A DNA stretch of 64,000 bases from Rhynchopus sp. YZ270_cl-10. Taxonomy: Eukaryota > Euglenozoa > Diplonemea > Diplonemida > Diplonemidae. Positions 1-10,310 of the stretch are shown one piece after another; positions within the stretch are counted from its first letter, which is position 1, and each line of letters opens with the position of its first letter. Location of the stretch: contig OZ037918.1 of assembly GCA_964035575.1 (NCBI GenBank), forward strand, positions 186,001 through 250,000, in the 5' to 3' direction. The notes under the pieces are model-generated. The model saw nothing but the letters and a program-made list of their open reading frames with translations. It had not been told where the DNA came from and searched no databases. Both the position numbers and the translations under genes were made by a program.

Positions 1-1044
1 CAATATTTTCTTGTGCCTAGTCCTCCGCAAGAGCAGAGGACAGACTTTCCGGATCCCGAAGTCGAATTTCTTGCACTAGCTATGCTCCCTGGGCTAAATG
101 GCTATAGCAGTGACTGACTAAGAGTTTCATAATAATTAGGGTGGTCTATGGGGTGGGTTAATGGAAAAGTTGGTATATAAACCCGACTTTTACGATCGCC
201 ACCTGGTTTTGAAATAATTGCACCAGCTCTTCCGTCGGCACTGCTTCGCAGTCACGATGAAGGGTCGTCGGTTCGGGTACCTGTTAAGAGAAATTGAATG
301 TAAAAGTAGAGACTACAACAAAAAAAACAAACAAGAAGCCGCGCCGTACCCCTTAAACGTAAAAGTGACATTTTTGTTGACAAAAAAAAAAAAAAAATAG
401 CTAAAAAAATAGCGGACATGTCGAAAAGGGAGAAAACCGGGGGGTTAAAAACATACCTTGCACTCGGCCCACTCTCCAGGTACAAAGAACATCACTGCAC
501 GACAAACCCACTACTACGATAGAAAATAACTATTTTTTACCAGGTCGTTTTATTGATGAGTGTTTTCTGAGTGCACACTCAGTGGGGACAAAATGCAACA
601 CTTACCGAAAAAATTCTCCAATCGGACAAAAACCTTTCTAAACACCCAAAAAAAAACACCTCAGTCCACATCCGCTGGGGTCGCGAGATGGAAATATATG
701 GTTTTACAGCTTTTAGGGGGTCTAGCGTGGGTCCCAGATGCATTTTGCAACGGGTCTGTGTGTGCCTCAACCGCTTCACAGTACCCTTTTTTGTAACTGA
801 AAACGACGCATCCTGTACCTAAGTGCACTGAAGCCTTGCTTGCGTCCTCCTTCGTGGTTTTGGGCGTTCGCACGCGAGAATCATTATCGCATTCTCACAT
901 GTAATTCTCGCATCACGGAGAGGATTTTAGCGTCACGTGACCACAAAAAAAGTGCACAAAATTAGTTTGGTCAAAAATCACCTTGCACTTGTGAAGGAAT
1001 TGCTAAGGAAATGTGAAATATGCGTGTTTTGGTACACAAAAGTG

Positions 1045-1690
1045 CGTTTTGGGTGGTTCTGAAGGGTCAAAACACCAAAAAAATGCGTTTTTTTGCATTT
1101 TTGGTCACCCAAGGACCCACTATTTTGGTTGATATTTTTTTTTTCCCTTTGCGAAAAAATACCCAAAAATCACGGCTATAAAAACGCTAAGGAAAAATCG
1201 ATATTCATTTTTTTGGGCAGAGAAGTGCGTTTTAGGCGCCCACAGATGGTCAAAACATCAAAAATTTTGTGTTTTTGGCATCTGGACACCCAAGGACCCA
1301 CTATCAGGGGTGAATTTTTTTTGCCTGAGATTTGCCTTTGCCAAAATCGGAAAAAAAAAATTATGAAGGAAATTGCTAAGAAAAAGTCGAAATTGTGGGC
1401 CCCTGTAGTGCATATGGCGGTACCCCAGATCGTCAAAACACCCGACTCTTGCGTTTTTTTGCACTTTTTGGTGCACAAAAACCCTACTCAGGGGTCAAAA
1501 TTTTCCCGGAAAAAAATTTTTTTTTTTTTGAGATTTTTCAAAAATCGACTTGTCTTTGGTAAAAACCACGAAATTTCGGGTTCGCAAAACCACGTTTTAG
1601 ACCCCCACAGATGCTCAAAAGTGCCAAATTTTGCTTTAAATGGCCTCAAATCGTCGAAATTAGCCCTATATAGGGGCGAAAAAAAAAATT
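1045..1690 (+). repeat. Degenerate tandem repeat, period about 182 bp, four units
   Basis: The phrase (G/C)TCAAAACA(C/T)C or a close variant recurs near 1064, 1246, 1430 and 1611, spaced about 182, 184 and 181 bases. Each time it is followed by a T-run, a TTTTTGG motif and, in the first two units, ACCCAAGGACCCACTAT. The mirror copy in the right arm has the same structure. Confidence 0.7.
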
Positions 1691-1734
1691 CGAGAGTCCC
1701 TTTCCCTGGGAGACAATAGCCAGAAATCTGAGAA

Positions 1735-1925
1735 AAAAAAAAACTGGCCAGATTTCCAGATCTGGCCAGATCTGGGGTTTTTTTTTTTTTTTTTGAAAAA
1801 AAAATTTTCCCAGATTCCCAGATCTGGCCAGATCTGGCCAGATCTGGAAACAAGATCTCCACATCTGGAAAACGAGCCAGATCTGGGAAATTGGCCCCCA
1901 AATCTGGCCAGATCTGGCAGCATCC
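1735..1925. repeat. Cluster of CCAGATCTGG palindromes at the element end
   Basis: The self-complementary decamer CCAGATCTGG and overlapping variants occur repeatedly on both sides of a T-run/A-run core (about 1775-1805). The cluster ends in GGCAGCATCCGTGT. The same cluster and end motif recur at 41648-41840 and 44440-44620. Such an arrangement could be a terminal binding-site array of a mobile element; that is inference. Confidence 0.75.
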
Positions 1926-2236
1926 GTGTTCAGAATTTTTGTTGATTTTTTTTTTTTTTTTTTTTTTTTGACGAACTTTAAAAAAGATATCAATCGCACT
2001 TTTTTTGCCTAGGGCGCAGTGTTGTCGAAATATTCTGTTTATTAGCAGGGTTTAGCGTAGTCTTTTTTCACCATATTTGTTTTTACACCTACTAAGTAAC
2101 TAACACTAGGAAATAAAGTTATGCACACGACACGTCAGATTCCAACAATTTTCCAATCGTATCCTATTTGTGTACCTTATTTCGCTGATATCGATCACTG
2201 TATTTCCCTGACAGCATTTTTTTTTAAAATATTCCT

Positions 2237-2295
2237 TTTTTTAGAAGAACTGTTGGAATAGTGTAGTTGCCATCTTGTGCAAGCTTCACTGTCAA
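2237..2295 (-). repeat. Family T short interspersed repeat
   Basis: On the plus strand it carries TGGAATAGTGTAGTTGCC followed by TTGTGCAAGCTTCACTGT. A T-run precedes it, so the minus-strand form ends in A's. Confidence 0.55.
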
Positions 2296-3451
2296 ATTTT
2301 TTTTTGGATCCTTGAAGGTCACGGAAAGCGGACAAAGTAAAAAAATAGAAAAGAAAAATACAATTCAAGTCAAGTCAAAGAGCAAAAGAACAATAAAAAA
2401 ATGAAGTTTCTATTTTGAGTAAAAGCGTGCCATTGTGCAGACACCCGAGGATGAGCTCCACTTTTTTCTTCTTTTTTTTTGCACGTCGCGATAAGTCCTC
2501 GAGCCTCTCTATCTGTGAATTGTTTGCTGCGTAAGAGGTTTGTATGTCCCTTTCGCTTCACAGTCCCTAAGGGAAGACTTTTGCGAAACCTTCATATTAC
2601 TTGGTAACTAGTTTTCTTGATTTTTGTTTTTTTTGTTTTTTTGGGGAGTGGAAAAAATGATGAAAATGTTTTGAAAGATAAGAGGCGCTCATCGGCAGCT
2701 CCTTTTTTTGTTTTTTTTTTTTGGGGAAAAAAAAATAATAAAAAGCGAAGAAAAGTTGAACAGATCAAGGTGCCTCTCGTGCACACACATCTATAATAGG
2801 GGGAAAATAAAAAAAAAAAACGGGTGGCGTATGGAACGGTGGGGGGTGAGAAAACTTCGACGAGTTAGAGAAATTTGAACTGTGACAACAGGGGGGGAAG
2901 GGGGGGGGAGTGGTAACACGTTCACCTGATTGGCGCAAGTGAAATCAATTAAAGTCAAGAAAAAGAAGGGGGGGAAATGGTAAATCACAGTACCTTTTTG
3001 ACGTTGTAAACGTTTTTTTTTTTATATATGTCTGGTTTTCTAAATTCGCATTTTTGTTTTTCATGTAAAGGGGTGGGAAGGGGGGGGGGGTAATGAGGGG
3101 GGCAAACCATTTTTTTTGGAGCATTTTCTTTTTCTTTTCTCCCTTTTCTTTGTTGCTATGCTTTTATGCAACAAAACACCAATCCTTTTTTTTGATAACA
3201 TTTTTTTTTTTTTGGTTTAGTGTAAGCTGCAATGCAAGACAGTCTTTCACAATAGCCTTTTCGAATCAACAAATCTACAAGAAAACCCCCTCAACTGCGG
3301 GGTTATTTTGAGATTTTAAATAATCGACTAAAGCGTAACATGGCGAAAACCAAAATTTGAACCCGAAGGCGAACACTCCGAGGAAGCTTGATGGGGGAGG
3401 TCAATGGTTTCCTTTTATTTTTTTTTGAGAAAAAAGAAGAAAAAAAAAATT

Positions 3452-3512
3452 GTAACAACAATCGCCCAAAAGAGGGGCGGGTTCTGTATTCAACTCCTCT
3501 TCAGGCTTGAAG
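3452..3512 (+). repeat. Family Z repeat with variable hairpin
   Basis: AACAACAATC is followed by a stem CGCCC/GGGCG around AAAAGAGG and then by GGTTCTGTATTCAACTCC. It matches the conserved flanks of the copies at 14348 and 20938 with a different but paired stem. Confidence 0.5.
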
Positions 3513-3627
3513 AAAGAAAAAAAAAAAATGCAATAAAATCACACCCTTTAGTATTCTCTCATCTGAAATCCGAAATCCTTACTGAACCTTGGACTTGATT
3601 TTTATTATTTTTTTTTTGGGGGGAAAA

Positions 3628-3760
3628 GTGAAGATGATAGTGTAAAAAAGAAAACGCCTCTGGGACGCAGGCATTTGACACTCTGTGGGGTAATCGAGCC
3701 CCCCTTCAGAGTTGCTGTACTTTGGGGGTTGCTGAGCAAAACACAGCAAAACTGTAAGCA
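3628..3760 (-). repeat. Family G SINE-like repeat, full length
   Basis: The minus strand begins TGCTTACAGTTTTG, has GGGGCTCGATTACCCC (a Pol III B-box-like hairpin) in the middle, then TGCCTGCGTCCCAGAGGCG, and ends CTATCATCTTCAC. It aligns over its whole length with the copies at 39630 and 61037. Confidence 0.6.
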
Positions 3761-4170
3761 CTGCCACTAAACAGGCACAAAAAGAAAAGAAAGAAGAAAA
3801 TAGTAACTCTGATAGGTAAGTCAAAAGAAGAACAAAAAGGTTGTTTCGTTGATTGCTCAATTATGCTGTTGGAGGAGGGGGGCGACCGTATCTGAGTAAC
3901 TATTTCTCCTTTTAAGCTACGCTCTTGTAGGTATAAAATAAAGAAGTGTAGTCACCTCCTGTACACAGGTCCTCCCACCGCCAGATCCAATCTATTAAAG
4001 GTAGGCACGAAACAACAAAAAAAAAAAAAAAGGGAAAACCAAAACCTGTGCCTCTCGTGCACAGCTCTTTAAAAAAAAGCGCAACCGCACGGAAAGAAAA
4101 AAAAAAAAAAAAAAAGGAAAAATTCTATACTGGTTTTTCATTTGCCACGTGCGTGTTTTTGCTTTACTTT

Positions 4171-4227
4171 CTTTTTTTGATAAATTTGGTTGGATTAGTG
4201 GAATTGCCACAGTTGTGCAAACTCCAC
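4171..4227 (-). repeat. Family T short interspersed repeat (short form)
   Basis: TTGATAAATTTGGTTGGATT and TTGCCACAGTTGTGCAAAC match the family consensus; the middle is shortened. A T-run lies on the left. Confidence 0.5.
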
Positions 4228-4492
4228 AAAGGAAAATTAATAAACAGTCATAAAATGTATCACCCAGGCCACTTCTGCTGGAAATGCGAGAACGGTGGGT
4301 CTTTTTTTTTATACTTATTTGGTGCACTGATTAGCTGTGATGCAGTTAGAAGGCAACACAGGATGTGTTTGACACTATTTTTAAAATTAGATGAGCGCTC
4401 AGACCGAGATGCATGCGGGGGCCCGCCGGGATCCCAAAAGAGACTGTGGGTAGTGAGGTTGCCTGTGGCCGATACTACCTGAGTATTACCCA

Positions 4493-4600
4493 GAAATTTT
4501 GGTGGAATTTTAGTGGGTGTTCAAATACCACTAAACACCTCCAAAACTCCAAAATTTCAGGCAAAAATCAGGTGGCAATATGATATAATTTCAGGTATGT
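4493..4600. repeat. Inverted repeat / MITE-like hairpin
   Basis: GAAATTTTGGTGGAATTTT pairs with the region ending TCCAAAATTTC at 4559, with GTGTT/AACAC at the inner end of the stem. The flank ATCAGGTGGCAAT resembles the ends of the elements at 6566 and 14815 (CCACCTGATTTT), so these may be related. Confidence 0.5.
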
Positions 4601-4972
4601 TGAACACAAAGCAATTTTTTTTTTTTTTTTTGTTAGATGAACAATTCTCTCACTTAGTTACCTTTGCAAAAGTTGAAACAAAAACAAAACACACCATTTT
4701 TTTTATTTTTGGAGAAAGAAGAGTTTTTTGATGGGAATGCGACGACTTTAAAAATAAAAACAAAATCAAAATTGAAAAACAAAAGTTTGTTGTGATGTTC
4801 TCACGACACACACACACACATTTTTTCATCTAAATAAAGATGTAAGGCGCATTAGCCCTCACAGGTAGGGTCAATACAGCCTTGAGGCGTTCTGGTTGAT
4901 TAAATTCTCTGTTCCGCAATTTTTTTTTTCGTTTATTTGCTGTTTTTGCGTACAGCGTATGAAAGAGAATGG

Positions 4973-5480
4973 GGAGGGGGCAGTCTGCAGACTAAGGATT
5001 GAGGGTCTGGTAATTAATTAATTAAATGCTAGTCTGCACGGGGTTTCGTAACGAACAATGCAGGCGAAAACGCCGTTATTTGCATTTTTGGGCCGATCCC
5101 AGTCAGTGGTGGGGTCAATCTGAAGAAATGGACACAATTTTAATGACTTAAATTTTGGACAATATGAGCCCGGTCACTAATAGCTGGGGCCCATTTTCGG
5201 CCAAAAATTTCCACAAAATCCGGGTTTGTAATATTGACTTCACCTTCGGTTACCCTACCGGGGGGGTGAAGGAAGGTTGTGGAAAAGGGTCCTTATTTGC
5301 ATTTTTGGGATCCGCCCGTGCAGTGGTGGGGTCAATCTCGAAAATTGGACAATTTTTTGACCACTTAAATTTTGAGAAATATGAGCCCGGTTGCTTATAC
5401 GTGGGGCCCATTTTCAAAAAAAACCGGGTGGGTATTGTAATTAATTAAATGATCTTCTTAGTCTGCAGTCTGGGAGGGGG
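4973..5480. mobile_element. hAT-like non-autonomous element with 8-bp target duplication
   Basis: The element spans 4981-5472 (492 bp). The left end CAGTCTGCAGACTAAG and the right end (reverse complement) CAGACTGCAGACTAAG differ at one base. The octamer GGAGGGGG lies immediately outside both ends (4973-4980 and 5473-5480). Eight-base duplications and CAG-type ends are typical of hAT transposons. The interior has two tandem copies, about 215 bp apart, of a unit holding TGAGCCCGGT and TGGGGCCCATTTTC; no transposase is present. The G-rich target makes a chance match possible. Confidence 0.55.
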
Positions 5481-5636
5481 GAAAAGAACAAGTCGTTTTA
5501 CGGCATCGTAAGAAGACGTCCTGCTCTTAGTGGTTAATAGAAAGCGTAGTGGTGTGTGATGATGTGAGGGGGAAAAAATGCTGCAATGCATAGGTAGCGA
5601 AAATGTAGTGCCGGAAAATGGCGCACGAAAAAAGGA

Positions 5637-5771
5637 AAGTGTCCCTTGTCGTTCCCTCACCACCCCCTTCTTGTAGTTGTTTGATGCGTTGACGCTTCCG
5701 CACTAAAAATCACCTGTTGGGGGTGGTGGTGTTGCGGAGCACGGTTGGGGTGAGTGAACGACGTTACACTT
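5637..5771 (+). mobile_element. Family X MITE, copy 1
   Basis: Imperfect terminal inverted repeats AAAGTGTCCCTTGTCGTTCC and the end GTGAGTGAACGACGTTACAC enclose GATGCGTTGACGCTTCC and GTTGCGGAGCACGG. Other copies lie at 13473 and 28635. The flank TCGCTCACAAAAGTAGTG is also shared with copy 2. Confidence 0.65.
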
Positions 5772-5819
5772 TTCGCTCACAAAAGTAGTGTGCGTAAAAA
5801 AAAAAAAATTTTTTTTTTA

Positions 5820-5916
5820 GGGGAATAGTCAGGGTTTACCCTACCCTAATTTTGAAAAAAGTTCAGAGTTTTGTCCTAAAAAAGAGTTTTTTTTTAGGGT
5901 AAATCTGACTTCCCCA
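5820..5916. repeat. Short inverted repeat
   Basis: GGGGAATAGTCAGGGTTTAC at the left pairs with AGGGTAAATCTGACTTCCCC at the right, with a T- and A-rich centre. It ends just before a family S hairpin. Confidence 0.5.
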
Positions 5917-5923
5917 AAATTAT

Positions 5924-5959
5924 AAGATGAACCTAGGCCTCTCATGCTTGGTCCACCTT
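5924..5959 (+). repeat. Family S hairpin repeat
   Basis: AAGATGAAC is followed by a CTAGGC/GCTTGG stem around CTCTCAT and then by TCCACCTT. The left flank TTATAAGATGA matches the family. Confidence 0.55.
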
Positions 5960-6565
5960 GATCACAAGAGGGGGGAAATACAATAGCTAGAAGAGGCGAA
6001 CAAAAAAGCAAAAAAAAAATCTTAGATAAATCTGCAAAACCCCGCAAAAAAGTCGCAAACCCATAAATAGTAATAGATGCGCCCAATTCTCGTTTACATA
6101 CCATCTAGAAGAAACACTGCTTTTTTGTAAGACAAACCCTAACCACCTAGAGAAGAAGTGCAAAGGTGGGGGCAAAACCCCGAAAAAGGAGGGGAATTTG
6201 AAAAAAAACTTTATTCCAAATAGAAATATGAAGTTTTATCAAATGAATTGAACCCATTTTTTTAAACTTTTTGAAGAAAAAATAAATCCTTGAGTTCAGG
6301 CCTCAACAGGGCACGTTCAACTCATATTTTTTCCCTTTCACAATCGTTATCGCTTGGAAAAAAAAGAGGGAGTGGATGGACAGAGAGGGGGGGAAAATCG
6401 TTGAAAAAAAAAAAAGAAATGAGCCTCACGGGTACACAGCACATCATGGGAAAAGAGAGCAAAGGTCAAGAGAAAAAAAAAAAAACTGAATTTTTTTTTT
6501 TTTGTTTCCAATTGATGGAGAAAAAGGTAGCAGCGGTAATACACCCCCTTTTTTGACAAGCCATT
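5960..6565. other. Spacer without a recognisable gene
   Basis: Homopolymer-rich DNA; nothing recognised apart from short low-complexity reading frames. Confidence 0.55.
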
Positions 6566-6674
6566 GAATATCCACCTGATTTTTACCCCGCGTATAGGCC
6601 CGTATAGGCCAAACCCCACCCATTTTTCCCAGCCTTTACGCTCCTATACGCGGGGTCAAAATCAGGTGAATATA
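6566..6674. mobile_element. MITE-like element with about 32-bp terminal inverted repeats
   Basis: The left arm GAATATCCACCTGATTTT followed by TACCCCGCGTATAGG pairs with the right arm CCTATACGCGGGGTCAAAAT followed by CAGGTGAATATA. The loop is about 45 bp. No target duplication could be fixed. Confidence 0.65.
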
Positions 6675-7082
6675 GTGAATCTGCCAAAAAAAAAAAAAAA
6701 ACAAACTCCATTTTTATGTGTTGTTGTCTCGGCTAGCTAGGAGCCTGAAAATGAGTACCCTCCTCCTGAAATAAAAAGGGGGGGCTAAAATGGGGGTTAT
6801 TGTGTGTTGTGGTGTTGCCTAGTTATTCTACCGAAAGCTAGTGTAGTCCTTGCTTATATCTGTGGTACTTTGAATGAATATACACCAACACATCACAACA
6901 TCTCAATATTTTGACACCACATGACGGTGTCGTAAATGACGTTGCCGGTTGTGGTTTTTTTAGTTGTGGTTCACTGTCTTTTGCAGTCCTGGGATTTTGA
7001 GAAAAATCCTAGAAAAGGCGCTACTAATGGTGTTCCGGAGTGGGCCTGTATTAACATGTCGTTGACAGGTGTTTCCGGAACA

Positions 7083-7310
7083 CCATGGTGTGTTCCGGGG
7101 TATCGAAAAATACAAATTTTCATTTCAATTCACAACTCTTCACAACTATTCACAACTATTCACAACTCTTCACAACTCTTCACAACTCTTCACAAATTTT
7201 CACAAAAACGTGTATGTGAAGAGTTGTGAAGAGTTGTGAAAAGTTGTGAAGAGTTGTGAAGAGTTGTGAAGAGTTGTGAAGAGTTGTGAAGAGTTGTGAA
7301 GTTGGCGAAG
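7083..7310. repeat. Foldback array of TTCACAACTC units
   Basis: Decamer-like units TTCACAACTC/TTCACAACTA run to about 7195. Their reverse complement GAGTTGTGAA runs from about 7215 to 7300, so the two halves can form a long stem. The left border GTGTTCCGGGGTATCGAAAA also borders the related array at 9928-10166 in inverted orientation. Confidence 0.75.
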
Positions 7311-7499
7311 TCTGGGTGGTGCCTGGGCACCCAGGTACCCAGGTAGGTACAGGACACCTTTTGGAGGACGTTGGTTGGCAACACAGGAGGTTCTATGTGC
7401 AAAAAGTGCCTAAAATGGTGCGGCTGACGGGACGATTTGGACCCTTTTGGGCCATTCTTGGGCCATGTGTTTTTAGGTGTGTTTTTTTTTCAACTTTTT

Positions 7500-8355
7500 G
7501 ACTTGGATTGCATTTTTGGGATCCCCGTGCAGTGGTCATACTTGGACCGCCCGAAAAAAATTTCGGGCGAATTCGGGCGGATTTTTCGGGCGCGGGTCCC
7601 GAGCGCCCGAAATGTGCCCGAAATATATTTCGGGCGTTTTAAAGGGAATTTATACGTAATTCGGGCGAATTCGGGCGCACAATCGGTGCACTGGAGTATC
7701 TTATGTGTGCTGGGAAGCATGCCACCAGTGTAAAAATTTTACGCTTTATTTGAAAGATTGGCACAAAATTTGTTCAAAGAAAAAAAAATTGAGCAAAAAG
7801 TCCGAAACACCCCGAGAATGGGTCAGAACCACCCTGTGACCCGACAATTCACAAAAATTCACCTTGAAATACGAAAAAATGGTGAAACCCCGGTTCATAG
7901 TGTGTTTTGGGTGGGAATAAGCACATGATAGTCAGAAAACCCGTGTTTGGTGGTGATTCCCAAAGTGCACTCAGGTGTACAAAAGTTTTCGATTCTTGCT
8001 TATTTTGACAGATTTGACATCAAATATTTCCAAATATAAAAAGTTTTTTGCAAAAATGAATAGAAACCTACCTAGTCGGTTTTCACTAAGGAAAAAGCGC
8101 CCGAATCCGCCCGAAATCTGCATTTCGGGCGTTTTCGGGCAAATTCGGGCGCACAAAATCGCCCGAAATCCGCCCCTAATCCGCCCGAAATGCCCGAAAT
8201 ATATTTCGGGCGGTCCAAGTATGAGTGGTGGGGCCGACGTTGAAAATTGGACAATTTTATGACCTCTTAAATTTCGGAAAATATGAGCCCGGTCACTAAT
8301 AGGCGGCCCATTTCGGTCAAAAATTGTCCCCAAAATCCGGAGTGTATTATTGACC
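7500..8355 (+). repeat. Third copy of the 4981-5472 internal unit, split by an insertion
   Basis: The flanks 7500-7535 (CATTTTTGGGATCC, GTGCAGTGG) and 8225-8355 (GTGGTGGGG, ATATGAGCCCGGTCACTAAT, AAAATCCGGAGTGT) join into a unit matching 5285-5440. The unit is interrupted by the foldback element at 7536-8224. Confidence 0.65.
7536..8224. mobile_element. 689-bp foldback element with 4-bp GTGG duplication
   Basis: The ends are exact inverted repeats: TCATACTTGGACCGCCCGAA at the left and its complement ending CCAAGTATGA at the right. Both arms hold arrays of CCCGAAAT/ATTTCGGG units. GTGG flanks both sides (7532-7535, 8225-8228). The uninterrupted paralogue at 5322-5335 reads GTGCAGTGGTGGGG, the sequence expected before insertion with a GTGG duplication. 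No open frame for a transposase is visible. Confidence 0.75.
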
Positions 8356-8666
8356 TTTGTGGGCGACGAGACTGTCCTGTGTGAGGTTAACCTACAGGTT
8401 AATTCCATTATGGCGGTGGTTGTTTTGCATCTCTCACACATTATGGATCGACGCACTGGTGAGTCCTTGGCGGTTACTTCGTCTCCTTTCGTCTTATCCG
8501 CCTTTTTGGTGGGGATTATTAACACCGTTTTTAGAAATTTTGTGCGAGTTAGGAAAAAATATGAGAGTACCACAGATACTCCAAAGTTAAAAATTCTTGC
8601 TTTAATGGAATTTTTGGGCCTCAAACTCGGACATCGGAAATCCATAGGGTCCCCCCTATGGTTTTT

Positions 8667-8868
8667 ACACAGTACACAGTACACAGTACACAGTACACAG
8701 TACACAGTACACAGTACACAGTACACAGTACACAGTACACAGTACACAGTACACAGTACACAGTACACAGTACACAGTACACAGTACACAGTACACAGTA
8801 CACAGTACACAGTACACAGTACACAGTACACAGTACACAGTACACAGTACACAGTACACAGTACACAG
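8667..8868 (+). repeat. Tandem 7-mer repeat (ACACAGT), about 29 copies
   Basis: Perfect ACACAGT repeats. All frames are open on both strands because the unit contains no stop, which explains the long reading frames here. Confidence 0.95.
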
Positions 8869-9246
8869 TACAGTACAGTACAGTACAGTACAGTACAGTA
8901 CAGTACAGTACAGTACAGTACAGTACAGTACAGTACAGTACAGTACAGTACAGTACAGTACAGTACAGTACAGTACAGTACAGTACAGTACAGTACAGTA
9001 CAGTACAGTACAGTACAGTACAGTACAGTACAGTACAGTACAGTACAGTACAGTACAGTACAGTACAGTACAGTACAGTACAGTACAGTACAGTACAGTA
9101 CAGTACAGTACAGTACAGTACAGTACAGTACAGTACAGTACAGTACAGTACAGTACAGTACAGTACAGTACAGTACAGTACAGTACAGTACAGTACAGTA
9201 CAGTACAGTACAGTACAGTACAGTACAGTACAGTACAGTACAGTAC
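8869..9246 (+). repeat. Tandem 5-mer repeat (ACAGT), about 76 copies
   Basis: It follows the 7-mer array directly; the unit is the 7-mer minus AC. The array is perfect until it decays into CTACACTACAC at 9246. Confidence 0.95.
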
Positions 9247-9927
9247 TACACTACACTACATATGGCCCCGACGTGTACGTGTGTGTACTTGTGCTGAAAG
9301 TGTGCTGAAATTGTGCCTAATATAGGCACAGTTCAGGTGAGTATGGTGCTAGTTGCGCCCAGCTGTGTTTTGAGTAAAACGGTACAAAAAACAGGGAAAC
9401 AAGTGGTAGTGCCACTGGTACAAAACTTTTCTAGCGAAGCCACGGTACGCAACATTTCGGGTAGAGCTGTGGGCTACCGCTAGTAATTTTTAGCTGCGTC
9501 GCAGGCGCACGGTACGCTACTTTCTTGAGAGTTGTGAACATGTTGAAAAAAGATCGGGTCTTTTGTTTGTGCGCTCAAAGCCGGGAAAACAAAAAGGTGA
9601 AAAAATGTGTTAAACTGAAGTACGGTTGTTGTGGTTAATTGAGTACTCAAAGAAACAAGCAAGCTTCTGTTTTTTTCAATCCGTTTTGTTTGCCCTGCAG
9701 CGCTGCCTCCAATCTTTTTAGAATTGACAACAAGTTGTTTTATCAAAAAAAAAAAGGCAACAAACGAACACGCCGCGGACTTCCGTCGTCCTCCTCCGCA
9801 CAGGGGGTGGGGTGGTACGGCCAGCTTGACTCACAGACCCACGCTAGCTAGCCCTCTGCACAGCACACTTTACCTGACCAGTCCTGCAAAAACCCTGGAA
9901 AAAAACACCCCCCTTTTTTCCCTCCAA
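9247..9927. other. Spacer with a shared GCGAAGCCACGGTACGCAAC module
   Basis: No gene recognised. At 9434-9527 the motifs GCGAAGCCACGGTACGCAAC and CGCAGGCGCACGGTACGCTA occur in the same order as at 30463-30700, pointing to a shared repeat module. Confidence 0.55.
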
Positions 9928-10166
9928 TTCACAACTCTTCACAACTGTTCACAACTCTTCACAAATCTTCACAACATCTGTGTTTTTTTCATCCAAATTT
10001 TCATTTCAATTCACAACTCTTCACAACTATTCACAACTATTCACAACTCTTCACAATTCTTCACAAAAAAATGGCCAAAAATTATGTTGTGAAAACTTGT
10101 GAAAACTTGTGAAGATTGGTGAAGATTGGTGAAAATTTGTATTTTCCGATACCCCGGAACACACCA
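9928..10166. repeat. Second TTCACAACTC foldback array
   Basis: It shares at least 55 bp (about 10003-10058) with the array at 7120-7180, then turns into TTGTGAAAAC/TTGGTGAAGA units. It ends with CGATACCCCGGAACACAC, the inverse of the left border at 7083. Confidence 0.7.
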
Positions 10167-10261
10167 CACCAGACTAATAATAATAAAATTCCAACAATTG
10201 TAAACATACACAGATGTACAGGCCCTCTTGTCTGGCTCAAAAACAATCAAGAAAAAATAAG

Positions 10262-10310
10262 GTGAAGTTGATAGTGCAAACGCGTCTGGGATGCAGGGCA
10301 CTGACACTCC
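10262..10310 (-). repeat. Family G repeat fragment
   Basis: GTGAAGTTGATAGTGCAAAC and GGGATGCAGGGCACTGACAC match the 3' part (minus strand) of the full copies. The B-box part is missing. Confidence 0.5.

Larger units (their letters stand above)
1..1925 (+). repeat. Left arm of a large inverted repeat (partner 41655-43592)
   Basis: This segment is nearly identical, apart from small indels mostly in homopolymers, to the reverse complement of 41655-43592. The match already holds at base 1, so the repeat starts left of the window. The inner end is marked by GGCAGCATCCGTGT just after a cluster of CCAGATCTGG palindromes. Reading frames in it (for example one of about 200 codons from 1093) are rich in Lys/Phe from A/T runs and show no domain, so I do not call a gene. 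It may be a non-autonomous mobile element or a segmental duplication. Confidence 0.85.
1926..4170. other. Spacer without a recognisable gene
   Basis: AT-rich sequence with many A, T and G homopolymers and only short, low-complexity reading frames. It contains one family T copy (2237-2295), one family Z copy (3452-3512) and one family G copy (3628-3760), listed separately. No coding, RNA-gene or promoter signal was recognised in the remainder. Confidence 0.6.

Noticed and set aside
263-285. tRNA B-box-like GTCGGTTCGGGTACC near the left edge and in the inverted partner
   Set aside because: No A box at a suitable distance, no cloverleaf; not called a tRNA.
1093-1719. 208-codon frame in the left arm
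   Set aside because: Lys/Phe-rich from A/T homopolymers, overlaps the 182-bp tandem array, and frame is not kept in the right arm.
3628-3650. C/D-box snoRNA motif (GATGATAG) in families G and S
   Set aside because: No consistent D box or terminal stem at snoRNA spacing in the copies.
5826-5846. Telomere-like ACCCTACCCTAA
   Set aside because: Two imperfect units only, explained by a short inverted repeat.
7120-7310. CRISPR-like regular direct repeats
   Set aside because: Units are contiguous decamers without unique spacers, and the genome is eukaryotic.
7971-9308. Long open frames of 216-315 codons on both strands over the microsatellite
   Set aside because: The 7-mer and 5-mer units contain no stop in any frame; the flanking part is repeat DNA without motifs.
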